Below are positions 19,603-31,600 of a stretch of 64,000 nucleotides of DNA, in pieces (positions within the stretch are counted from its first letter, which is position 1; each line of letters begins with the position of its first letter). The notes below the pieces were generated by a model. That model saw nothing but the letters and a program-made list of their open reading frames with translations, had not been told where the DNA came from and did not search any database. This stretch comes from Streptomyces albogriseolus. GTDB lineage: Bacteria; Actinomycetota; Actinomycetes; Streptomycetales; Streptomycetaceae. The DNA lies in NCBI GenBank assembly GCA_014650475.1, contig BMVA01000019.1:1-64000 (forward strand), given 5' to 3'. Both the position numbers and the translations under genes were made by a program.

Positions 19603-22600
19603 TCAGGTACGGGTGCTGCGCGCGTCGCGGTCCGCGAGGGTGCGGGCGATGACGCCGAGGACGTCCGGCCGGGCCAGGCCGGCGTGGTCGGTGTCCAGGG
19701 AGTGCTCCTCGACACGGCCCGTGACATGGGGGCGCCACGAGGCGGGGGTGAGGTCCGGGCGGGTGCGGTCGCGGGTGGCGGCGAAGAACACCAGGTCGCC
19801 GTCGAAGCGGTGCGGGGTGAAGTCCTCGATGAGCCGGGTGTTGTTGAGGAAGACCCGCGTCATCCGGCCGATCGCGGCGTCGTCGAGGTGGGCGAGCGCG
19901 CTGCCGCTCGCGCGCAGGGCGCCGAGCACGGCGGTCCGCTCCAGCGGCCCGTCGCCGAGGGCGGCGCGGTCGGCGCCGGCCGCGTTGAGCAGGAGGGCGA
20001 GGACCTGTTCCTCGCCGACGTCGTGCCGGGTGGTCCCGTCGTAGGCGTCGGGATAGCCGTCGAGCACGGCCAGCAGGCTCACCTCGGCGCCCTCGGCCTG
20101 CAGCCGGGTGGCCACGGCGTGGGCGACGAGTCCGCCGAAGGACCAGCCGAGCAGCTGGTAGGGGCCCCGCGGCGCGGTCTTGCGGATCTGTTCGGCGTAG
20201 TCGCGGGCCATGGCGTGGATGTCGCCGGGCAGCGGTTCGTCGTGGCTGAGGCCGCGGGCCTGCAGGGTGTACAGCGGCTGGTCGCGGTCGGTGTGCCGGA
20301 GCAGCGCCGAGTAGACCCAGCCGAAACCGCCGGCCGGGTGGACGCAGAACAGCGGGGGCCGCCCGCCCCCCGCGCGCAGCGGCAGCACCACGCCGAAGGG
20401 GTCCGGGCCGTCCTCGCCCGCGGTTCCGTCGACGCGGGCGAGCAGCGCGGCGACGGTGGGCGCCTCGAAGAGGGTGCGCACGCCGACGTCGGCCCCGAGG
20501 ACCGTCTTGATCCGGCCGGCGAGGCGGGTGGCGAGCATGGAGTGTCCGCCGAGCTCGAAGAAGTTGTCGTCGATGCCGACGCGGCCGGCGCCGAGCACCT
20601 CGGCGAACAGGTCGCAGAGCAGTTCCTCGCGCGGGTTGCGGGGCAGCCGCCCGCCGCCCGCGCCCCACTCCGGCTCGGGCAGGGCGTCCCGGTCGAGCTT
20701 GCCGTTGGGGGTGACCGGCAGGGAGTCGAGCGTGACGAACGCGGCGGGCACCATGTAGTCGGGCAGGGACCGCTCCAGTTCGGCGCGGAGCCGTGCCGGT
20801 TCCAGGGCGCCGGGCCCGGCGTCGGGCGCGGGGACCAGGTGGGCGACGAGGACGGTGTCGCCGGCCCGTCCGGGGCGCGCGGTGACGACGGCCCGGGTGA
20901 CGTCGGGGTGGGCGGCGAGCGCGGTCTCGATCTCGCCGGGTTCGACGCGGAAGCCGCGTATCTTGACCTGCTGGTCGGCGCGGCCGAGGAACTCCAGGAC
21001 GCCGCCCGTGGTGCGGCGCGCGATGTCGCCGGTGCGGTACATGCGGCCGCCGGTGTCGCCGAAGAGCCCGGCGAACGGGTCGGCCGTGAACCGTTCGGCG
21101 GTGCGCGCGGGCTGGGCCCAGTAGCCGCGGGCCAGGCCGGCGCCCGCGATGTACAGCTCGCCCGGCACACCGGGCGGCACGGGCCGCAGCCGCTCGTCGA
21201 GCACGTAGGCGCGGGTCTCGTCCAGCGGGCGTCCGATGGGCACGGACGCGGGGACCCGGCCGGGGTCGGTGAACCGGTGCCAGGTGCAGCCGAGGGTGAT
21301 CTCGGTGGGCCCGTACAGCACCTTGACGACGGTGCCCGGGCAGGCGGCGAGGACGCGGCGCACGGCGGTGGGCGGGACGACGTCGCCGCCCGTCCACACG
21401 TCGCGCACGCCCGTGAAGACGCCGGGGTCCTCGTCCGCGACGACGCCGAACAGACCCGCGGTCAGCAGCAGGGAGGTGACGCCCTGCTCGGCGAGGACGC
21501 GGCGCAGCACGGCGGCGTCCAGTTCGCCGGGCGGGGCGACGACGATGCGGCCGCCGGCCAGCAGCGGGCTCCACAGTTCGTAGGTGGAGATGTCGAAGGC
21601 GTACGGCGAGTGCATCAGCACCCGGGAGGCGGCGCCGGTCTCCCAGCAGCGGTCGACGGCGAGCGCGACGGCGTCGCGGTGCGTGATGCCGATTCCCTTG
21701 GGGACGCCGGTGGATCCGGAGGTGTACATGATGTAGGCGAGCGCGTCCGGCGGAACGGTGACGTCCGGCGCGGTGGCGTCGCCCGTGGAGGTGTCCTCGT
21801 CGGCGGCGAGGGCCGTCACGCCCAGCCGGGACGCGGCGGCGGCGTGGCGGGCGTCGGTGAGCAGCAGTTCCGCCCCGGTGTCGGCGAGGACGTGCCGCAT
21901 CCGCTCCTCGGGATAGCCCGTGTGCAGCGGCACGTAGACGCCGCCCGCCTTGAGGATCGCGAGGGTGGCGGCCACCAGGTGCGCGGAGCGTTCCTGGAGC
22001 ACGGCGACGGGTGTCTCCGGGGTGACGCCCCGGGCGACGAGCCGGCGGGCCAGCCGGTTGGCCCGGGCGTCGAGTTCGGCATACGTCCAGGTGACGCCGT
22101 CTGGTTCGGTGACGGCGACCGCGTCGGGGGTGCGGGCGGCCTGTTCGGCGAAGCGCCGCGGCAGCGACGCGTCGGCGGCCGTGCGGCCGGGCGCCCAGGA
22201 GGTGTCGTTCCACCCGGTCAGGACGAGGTGGCGTTCGCCGCTCGCGAGGATCGGCACCTCGGCGACCGGCAGGTCGGGGTCGGCGGCGACCGCCCGCAGG
22301 AAGGCCACGAGACGGTCGGTGAGCGCCTCGGCGGTGGTGCGCTCGAACAGGTCGGTGTTGTATTCGAGGACGGCGTCGATGCCTCCGGCCGTGCCGTCGG
22401 GGCCGTGCCGCTCGGCCAGGTTGAAGGTGAGGTCGAACTTGGCGGCGCCGAGGGCGACGACCTCGGGCCGGACGGTGAGGCCGGGCAGGGCGAGGTCGGC
22501 CTCGGGCGTGTTCTGCAAGGCGAGCAGCACCTGGAACAGCGGGTGCCGGGAGAGGGACCGGCCCGGTCCGAGGTCCTCCACCAGCCGGTCGAAGGGCACG

Positions 22601-25600
22601 TCCTGGTGGGCGTAGGCGGCCAGGTCCGCCTCCCGGACCCGGTCCAGCAGTTCCCGGAAGGTGGGATCGCCTGAGGTGTCGGTGCGCAGCACCAGCGTGT
22701 TGACGAAGAACCCGACCAGGTCGTCCAGCGCCTCGTCGGTGCGCCCGGCGACCGGACTGCCCACGGGGATGTCGGTGCCCGCCCCGTGCCGGGTCAGCAC
22801 GGCGGCGAGGGCGGCGTGCAGCACCATGAACAGGCTGGCGCCGCCGGAGCGGGCGAGGTCGAGCAGGGTCTGGTGCAGACCGGCGTCGAGGGTGCGGAAC
22901 ACCGCCTCGCCGCGATGGCCGGGGGTGGCAGGGCGTGGCCGGTCGGCGGGCAGCTGGATCTCCTCGGGGAGCTGCGCCAGCGCCTCGTGCCAGTAGGCGA
23001 ACTGCCGGGCGGCGGTGCCGGACGGGTCGTCGGCGTCGCCGAGCAGGTCGCGCTGCCACAGCGTGTAGTCGGCATAGCTGACGGGCAGCGGCGTGAACGC
23101 GGGGGCGCGGCCCTCGCGGCGGGCGGCGTACGCGGTGGCCAGGTCCCGCGTCAGCGGGGCGAGGGACCAGCCGTCGCCCGCGATGTGGTGCAGCAGCAAC
23201 AGCAGCACATGCTCCCGCTCGCCCAGCTCGAACAGCACGGCCCGCAACGGCAGATCACGCGTGAGGTCGAAGCGGTGCCGGGCCGCCCGGGCCAGTGCGC
23301 CGGGAAGCTCGTCCTCGGTGGTCCGGCACACCTCGAGCGCCGGCCGGGCCGCCTCGGGCCCGAGCACCAGCTGGCAGGGGCTGCCGTCCTCGCCCTCGGG
23401 GAAGACGGTGCGCAGCGTCTCGTGCCGCTCGGTCAGGTCGGCCAGTGCGGCGGCGAGCGCCTCGGCGTCCAGGGCGCCGGTCAGACGCAGTCCCACGGGC
23501 ATGTTGTAGCCGGGGTCGTCGTCCGTGAGGCGGCCGAGGAACCACAGCCGGCGCTGGGCGTACGACAGCGGGAGCGGGTCGGGCCGTTCGGCGGCGGGCG
23601 CCAGGGCGGGACGGCGTCCGTCGCCGGCCGAGGCGGCGAGGGACGCGAGGCCGGCCGGGGTGGGGCGCTCGAACAGGTCCCGCAGCGAGACCTCCGCGCC
23701 GAGGACGCTGCGGATGCGGCTGATCAGCCGGGTGGCGAGCAGCGAGTGCCCGCCCAGCGCGAAGAAGTCGTCGTCGGCGCGGACCGGTCGGTCCACCGCG
23801 AGTACCTCGGCGAACAGCCCGCACAGGATCTCCTCGCCGGGGGTGCGCGGGCCGCGTGCGGCGCCCGGCGCGGGGGCGGGGTCGGGCAGCGCGGCCCGGT
23901 CCAGTTTGCCGTTGGGGGTCAGCGGCAGCGCGTCGAGCACCACGTACGCGGACGGCACCATGAAGTCCGGCAGGACCCGGCCCAGGGCGGCGCGTACGGC
24001 GTCGGTGTCCGGGCCGTCGCCGACGAGGTAGGCGACCAGCCGGTCCTCGCGGGCGAGGACGGCGGCGCGGGCGACGCCCGGCAGGGCGGCGAGCGCGGCC
24101 TCCACCTCCCCCGGCTCGACCCGGAAACCGCGGATCTTCACCTGGTGGTCCGCGCGCCCGGCGAACTCCAGCTCCCCGTCCGCCCGCCACCGGCCCAGGT
24201 CACCCGTGCGGTACATACGGGACCCCGGCGGACCGTAGGGATCGGCCACGAACCGCTCCGCCGTCAGCTCCGGACGGTTCAGATACCCGCGCGCCACCCC
24301 CGCACCCGCCAGATACAGCTCACCCGTGACACCCGGCGGCACCGGACGCAGCGCACCGTCCAGCACGAGGACGCGGTCGTGGTCCACGGGCCGCCCGATG
24401 GGGGCGGCGGCGGGCCACTCGGCCGGATCGGCGGGCAGGGTGTGGGTGGTGACGGCGTGGGTCTCGGCGGGTCCGTAGACGTTGTGCAGCCGCCGGCCGG
24501 GGACGGCGTACGCGAAGTCGCGCACCCGGGGGCCGGGCACGAGGGCCTCGCCGCCCTGGAGGACGTCGGTCAGGTGGGGCAGGGTGCGGCCCTGCTCGGC
24601 GGCGGCCTCCGCGACCGCCTCCACGACGAGGTTCGGCGCGAACAGCTCGTTCACGCGCTGCTCGTCCAGCCAGGCGGCCAGCAGTTCGGCGCTGTGCCGG
24701 GTCGGCTCGTCGGGCGCCACGAGGGTCTTGCCCATGACGAGCGGGGAGAGGATCTCCTGCACGGAGAAGTCGAAGCCGATCGCCGTGAACTGCGCGGTGT
24801 GCGTTCCGGGGCCGCCGGGGAAGCGGCGGGCGTGCCAGGTGAGGAGGTTGACCAGTCCGACGCCGGGCATGACCACGGCCTTGGGCCGGCCGGTGGAACC
24901 CGACGTGTAGATCACGTACGCCGGGTGCTGCGGCAGCAGCGGCGCGAGCCGCTCACCGTCCGTCAGATCCCCCGCGGGGACCCCCGACAGATCCGCCTCC
25001 ACCTCCTCCGGCGTGAGCACCAGAGCAGGCGACGCGTCCTGAAGCATCAACGCGATCCGCTCCTCCGGATACGCCACATCCACCGGCAGATACGCCGCAC
25101 CCGCCTTCAGCACCGCCAACAGCGCCACATACAGCCCCGCACACCGCGGCAACCGCAACGCCACGATGCGCTCAGGGCCCGCACCCCGCCCCACCAGCCA
25201 CCGCGCCAACCGGTTCGCCCGCGCGTTCACCTCCGCATACGTCCACGACTCACCCCCCACCACCAACGCCACCGCATCCGGCGTACGCGCCACCTGCGCC
25301 TCGAACAGCTCGGGGACCCGGGTGCCGGGCGCGGGACGCGGCGCTTCGGTGGTGTTCCAGCCGGTGAGGACCCGGCGGCGCTCGTCGGGGCTGAGGAGTT
25401 CCAGGCGGCCGATCGTGGTGTCGGGGTCGTCGGCGACGGCCCGCAGCAGGCGCAGCAGCCGTTCGGCGAGCGCCTCCGCGGTGCCCCGCTCGAACAGGTC
25501 GGTGCTGAACTCCAGGGCGGCGCGGATGCCGCCGGGTGCGCCGTCGCCGGAGCGCAGCTCGACCATGCTCAGGTGCAGGTCGAACTTGGCGACGCCGACG

Positions 25601-28600
25601 CCGACCGGAAGCGCCTCGGCGGTGAGGCCGGGCAGGTCGAGGCGGGCCTCGCCGCTGTTCTGGAACGCCAGCATCACCTGGAACAGCGGGTGGCGGGAGA
25701 GTGAGCGCTCGGGGCGCAGCCGTTCGACGAGCTTCTCGAAGGGCACGTCCTGGTGGGCGTAGGCGGCCAGGTCCGCCTCCCGGACCCGGTCCAGCAGTTC
25801 CCGGAAGGTGGGATCGCCTGAGGTGTCGGTGCGCAGCACCAGCGTGTTGACGAAGAACCCGACCAGGTCGTCCAGCGCCTCGTCGGTGCGCCCGGCGACG
25901 GGGCTGCCGACGGGGATGTCGGTGCCCGCCCCGTGCCGGGTCAGCAGCGCGGCGAAGGCGGCCTGGACCACCATGAACAGGCTGGCCCGCGCGCTGCCGG
26001 CCAGGGCGTTCAGCCGGCGGTGCAGGTCCGCGTCGACGGTGAAGGGCACCGTGTCGCCGCGGTGCGAGGCGACGGCGGGACGGGGGTGGTCGGTGGGCAG
26101 CGTGAGTTCCTCGGGGACGCCGTCCAGCGTCCTCGTCCAGTGCTCGATCTGGCGCGCGAGGCGGCTGTCGGGGTCCTGCTCGTCGCCGAGCAGCTCACGC
26201 TGCCACAGCGTGTAGTCGGCGTACTGGACCGGCAGCGGCGCGAAGCCGGGGGCGCGGCCCTCGCGTCGGGCGGCGTACGCGTCGCCGAGATCGCGGGCGA
26301 GCGGCGGCCAGGACCATCCGTCGCCGGCGATGTGGTGCATGAGCAGCAGCAGCACGTGCTCGCGCTCGCCCAGCTCGAACAGCACGGCCCGCAGCGGGAG
26401 TTCGCCGGCCAGGTCGAAGCCGCGGCGGGCGGCGCGGGTCAGGTCCTCCTCGAGCCGTCCGGGCGTGGTCGGCACGGTCTCGAAGGCGGGCGCCACCGGG
26501 TCCAGAACCTGCTGGCGCGGGACGCCGCCGCGCTCCGGGTAGACGGTGCGCAGCGCCTCGTGGCGGGCGACGACGTCGGCGAGCGCGGCCCGCAGCGCGG
26601 CGGTGTCGAGGCTGCCGGTCAGCCGCAGGCTCATCGGGATGTTGTAGGTGGCGCCGGGTCCCTCCATGCGGTGCAGGAACCACAGCCGGTACTGGGCGAA
26701 CGACAGCGGCACCTCCGCGGGGCGCGGCCGTGCGGTGAGCGCGGGCCGGGCCTCGTCCGCGCCGTCGACGCGTTCGGCGAGCTCGGCGACGGTGGGCGCC
26801 TGGAACAGGTCGCGTACGGCGAGTTCCGCGCCCAGCACGGTGCGGATGCGGCTCAGCAGCCGGGTGGCCAGCAGCGAGTGCCCGCCCAGGTCGAAGAAGC
26901 TGCGGTCGACGCCGACCCCGGGCAGCCCGAGGACCTCCGCGAAGAGGGCGGCGAGGATCTCCTCCCGCCGGGTGCGCGGTGCCTGGCCGGCCGCGGCGGA
27001 CCCCAGGTCGGGTGCGGGCAGCGCGTCCCGGTCGAGCTTGCCGTTGGCGGTGAGCGGCAGGGCGTCCAGGACGACGTACGCGGCGGGCGCCATGTGCGCG
27101 GGCAGCCGTTCGGCCACCAGGGCGCGCAGTTCGTCGACGACCCGCGCGTCGCGCTCGGCGCGTGAGGGGTCGTTGGCCAGGGCGCGTGCGGCGGCCGGGC
27201 GCGGCCGGTGGGCGGCGCCGGGGCCCGCGTACGCCTCGAAGGTGTCGTCCGGTGCGCCCCAGGCGCAGCGGGCGCCCCAGCGGTGCACGTCGTGCGGGTC
27301 GACGGCGTCGTCGGGGGCGGGCGCGTCCAGGAGGGCGGCGGCCCCGGCGGCGTCGCCGCGTTCCAGCGCGGCGAGCGCGCGGTGCTCGCGGACCAGCCGG
27401 GCGTTGGGTATGCCGGTGACCCGTACGGCGCCGTCCCCGCTCAGGGCGCGGCGCAGCTCGCCGGCGGTGCGGACGTCCGTGCCCCAGCGCAGCCGTTTCC
27501 CGTCCGGCGCCGGGCCGTCCGCGGCCCGGCGCAGCAGGACGTCGTAGCGGTGCCGGCTCATCTCGTTGTGGTGGGCTCCCGCGCGCAGGGTGACGTCGGC
27601 GAGGACCAGGTGCGGGTCGTCGGCGGCGAGGGCGGTGAAGTAGTCGGGGTCGAGCAGCAGTTCCTTCTCGGCGGCGATCGACTGGGCGACGGAGCGGCGT
27701 ATCGCGGCGGGGTCCGCGTAGGCGCCGGCGCGGCGCAGTTCGACGGCGGTGCGGAAGGCGCGCAGGGTGCGCAGGTTGCGGATGTCGCCGAGGAAGATCG
27801 TGCCGCCGGGGGCGAGGAGCGCGGCCGCGCGGCGCACCACCGCGGCCAGGTATCCGGCGTCGGGGAAGTACTGGACGACGGAGTTCAGCACGACGGTGTC
27901 GAAGTGTCCTGCGGGCAGGCCGTCGGTGTCGTGCGCGGGACGGGTGAGCAGGGTGCACCTGTCGGCCAGTTCGGGACGGGCGTCGAGGTGCCGGCGGAGC
28001 TGGTCGACGACCGGTGCGGACAGGTCGGTCCCCCAGTACTCGGCGACGTGCGGGGCGACCTGGGAGAGGATCAGGCCGGTACCGCAGCCGATCTCCAGGA
28101 CCCGGCGCGGGCGCAGGGCGAGGATCCGCTCCACGGACGCGGCCCGCCACTCGGTCATCTCCTCGAGGGGGATGGCGTCGGCGGTGTAGCTGCTGTTCCA
28201 GCCGGAGAAGTCGGCGCCGAAGGCGTGCCCGGGCTCGGCCTCGTACAGGGAGTCGTAGGTCTCGCGCCATCGCTCGACCTGTCCGTCGCCGCCGGCCTCG
28301 TCCGCGGCCGTCGGGTCGCCGGTGGCGGTCTCGCGGACGACGTAGGCGACGAGGTGCTTGTCGCCGGGCCCGGCCTCCCGGGCGACGACGGCGCCGGCCG
28401 TGACGTCCGGGTGGCCGGTGAGGACGGTCTCGATCTCGCCGGGCTCGATGCGGAAGCCGCGGATCTTGACCTGCTGGTCGGCGCGGCCCGCGAACTCCAG
28501 CTCTCCGTCGGCCCGCCACCGGCCCAGGTCGCCGGTGCGGTACATCCGGGCGCCGCGCTCGCCGAACAGGGGCGCGAAGGGGTCGGCGACGAACCGTTCG

Positions 28601-31600
28601 CCGGTCAGCCCGGGGCGGCCGAGGTAGCCGCGGGCGACGCCGGGCCCGGCGATGTGGATCTCGCCGGTGACGCCGGGCGGCACGGGCCGCAGCCGCTCGT
28701 CGAGGACGTAGACGCGGGCCGCGCCGACCGGGCGGCCGATGGGCGGGGAGACCGCGCCGGTGACGGGGGCGCTCAGGGTGGCGCACACGGTGCTCTCGGT
28801 CAGACCGTAGGCGTTGACCAGGCGCCGGCCGGGGCCGAACCGGGCGGCCTGGTCGGGGGCGGTCGCGTCGCCGGCGACGATGAGGTCCGTGCCGGGAGGC
28901 AGGGCGCCGTCGGGCAGGGCGGGCAGGGCGCCGGGCGGCAGGGCGAGCAGCGTGACGCCCTGCTCGCGGACCAGGTCGGCGAGGCCGGGTCCTGGCAGCA
29001 GTTCGTCGGCGGTGGCGAGGACCAGTCCGGCGCCGGTGAGCAGGGCGGCCGTCAGCTCCCACAGGGCGGCGTCGAAGCTGATCGAGGCGAACTGGAGCAC
29101 CCTGCTACGCGGACCGAGACCGAACCGCGCGGCCTGGGGCGGGATCGTGGCGGTGACGGAGGCGTGCGCGACCACGACCCCCTTGGGGGTGCCGGTGGAG
29201 CCGGACGTGTAGATGACGTAGGCGGGGTGGTCCGGCAGCAGCGGGGCCGCCCGGTCGGCGTCGCGGAGGTCGGTGGCGGGGTACCCGGCGGCGGCCTCGA
29301 GGTCGGCGGCGAGAGTGTCGGGGGTGAGGACCAGGGACGGCCGGGCGTCGGCCCGCATGAACGCGATCCGCTCGTCCGGGTAGCCGGGGTCGACGGGCAG
29401 GTAGGCGGCGCCGGCCTTCCAGACCGCGAGGACGGCCGTCACCAGGTCCGCCGTGCGCGGCAGCTGGAGCGCCACGACGTGCTCGGGGCCCGCGCCCCGC
29501 TCGGCCAGCCGGCGCGCCAGCCGGTTGGCCCGCGCGTTCAGTTCCGCGTACGTGAGCGACCGCGCGCCCATGACCACCGCGACGGCGTCGGGGGTGCGGG
29601 CGGCCTGCTCCTCGAACAGGGCGGGCAGCGTGGCCGGGCGGACCGTCCCCGCTTCGGGGGCGTTGACGTCGACCAGCAGCCGGTGGCGTTCGGCCGGGCC
29701 GAGCAGGTCGACCGATCCGATGGTCCGCCCGGGGTCCTCGGCGACGGCGCGCAGGAAGCGTTCCAGACGTTCGCCGAGGGCCTCCACGGTGCCGCGCTCG
29801 AACAGCTCGGTGCTGTACTCCCAGTCGCCGCGGATCCCGGCCCGCTCGCCGTCGGCGGTGTGCTCCTCGACGACGGCGAGACCGAGGTCGAACTTGGCGA
29901 AGCCCACCCGCACCGGCTCCACGGCGACGTCCAGGCCCGGCAGGGCCGTGTCGGGGGCGGGCATCGACTGCAGGGCGAGGACCACCTGGAAGAGCGGGTT
30001 GCGGGCGAGCGTCCGCTCGGGGTTGAGCTCCTCGACGAGCTTCTCGAACGGCAGGTCCTGGTGGGTGTAGGCGGCCAGGTCGACCTCGCGCACCCGGCGC
30101 ACGAGGTCGCGGAAGGCGGGGTCGCCGGAGGTGTCGGTGCGCAGCACCAGGGTGTTGACGAAGAACCCGACCAGCTGGTCGAGCGCGTCGTCGGTGCGGC
30201 CGGCGACGGGGCTGCCGACGGGGATGTCGGTGCCCGCCCCGTGCCGGGTGAGCACGGCGGCGAAGGCGGCCTGGAGCACCATGAACAGGCTGCTGTCGCA
30301 GGCGGTGGCGAGCGCGGCGAGCCGGTCGTGCAGAGCGGCGTCGAGCCGGAACGCGACGGTGGCGCCGCGGTGCGAGGCGACGGCCGGCCGGGCGTGGTCG
30401 GTGGGCAGGTCGAGCTGGGCGGGGGCCCCGGACAGGGCGTCGCGCCAGTGGGCGAGCTGGGCGGCGTGCGGGCTCGCCGGGTCGTCGGCGTCGCCGAGCA
30501 GGTCGCGCTGCCACAGCGTGTAGTCGGCGTAGCTGACGGGCAGCGGCGTGAACGCGGGGGCGCGGCCCTCGCGGCGGGCGGCGTACGCGGTCGCCAGGTC
30601 CCGCGTCAGCGGGGCGAGGGACCAGCCGTCGCCCGCGATGTGGTGCAGCAGCAACAGCAGCACGTGCTCCCGCTCGCCCAGCTCGAACAGCACCGCCCGC
30701 AACGGCAGATCACGCGTGAGGTCGAAGGGCCGGCCGGCCGCCTCGGCCAGCCGGCCGGCGAGGTGCTCCTCGTCGGTGACGGCGGTCTCGAGGCCGGGTA
30801 CCGCCTCGCCGGGCGGCAGGATCTCCTGGTACGGCTCGCCGGCGTCCGCGGGGTAGACGGTGCGCAGGGTCTCGTGCCGGGCGGTCAGGTCGGCGAGGGC
30901 GGCGCGCAGCGCGGCGCGGTCGACGTCACCGCGCAGCCGGAGGGCGAGCGGGATGTTGTAGGTGTTGTTGGGGCCGTCGAGGCGGCCGAGGAACCACAGC
31001 CGGCGCTGGGCGTGGGACAGCGGCAGCCGGGACGGGCGCCGCTCCGGGGCGACCGGCCGCAGCGCGGGACGGGCGCCCTCGGCGCCGTCGAGGCGTTCGG
31101 CGAGCCGGGCGACCGTGGGGGCCTCGAACAGCTCGCGCAGCGGCAGTTCGGCGCCGAGGACGCTGCGGACGCGGCTGATCAGCCGGGTGGCGAGCAGCGA
31201 GTGCCCGCCCAGCGCGAAGAAGTCGTCGTCGATGTGGACGGGGCCGGTGAGTCCGAGCACCTCGGCGAACAGGCCGCACAGGATCTCTTCCCGCGGGGAG
31301 CGCGGGGTGCGGCGGGCGGCCGCGGTGGTCCGGGGCGCGGGGAGCGCGGCCCGGTCCAGTTTGCCGTTGGGGGTGAGCGGCAGCGCGTCGAGGACGACGA
31401 TCGCGGCGGGCACCATGTGGTCGGGCAGGGTCCGGGCCAGCGCGGTGCGCAGCGCGGCGGGGTCGGTGGCGTCGTGGGCCGGGACGACGTAGCCGACGAG
31501 GCGCTTGTCGCCGGGGCGGTCCTCGCGGGCGAGGACGGCGGCGTGGGCGACGCCCGGCAGGGCGGCGAGCGCGGCCTCCACCTCCCCCGGCTCGACCCGG

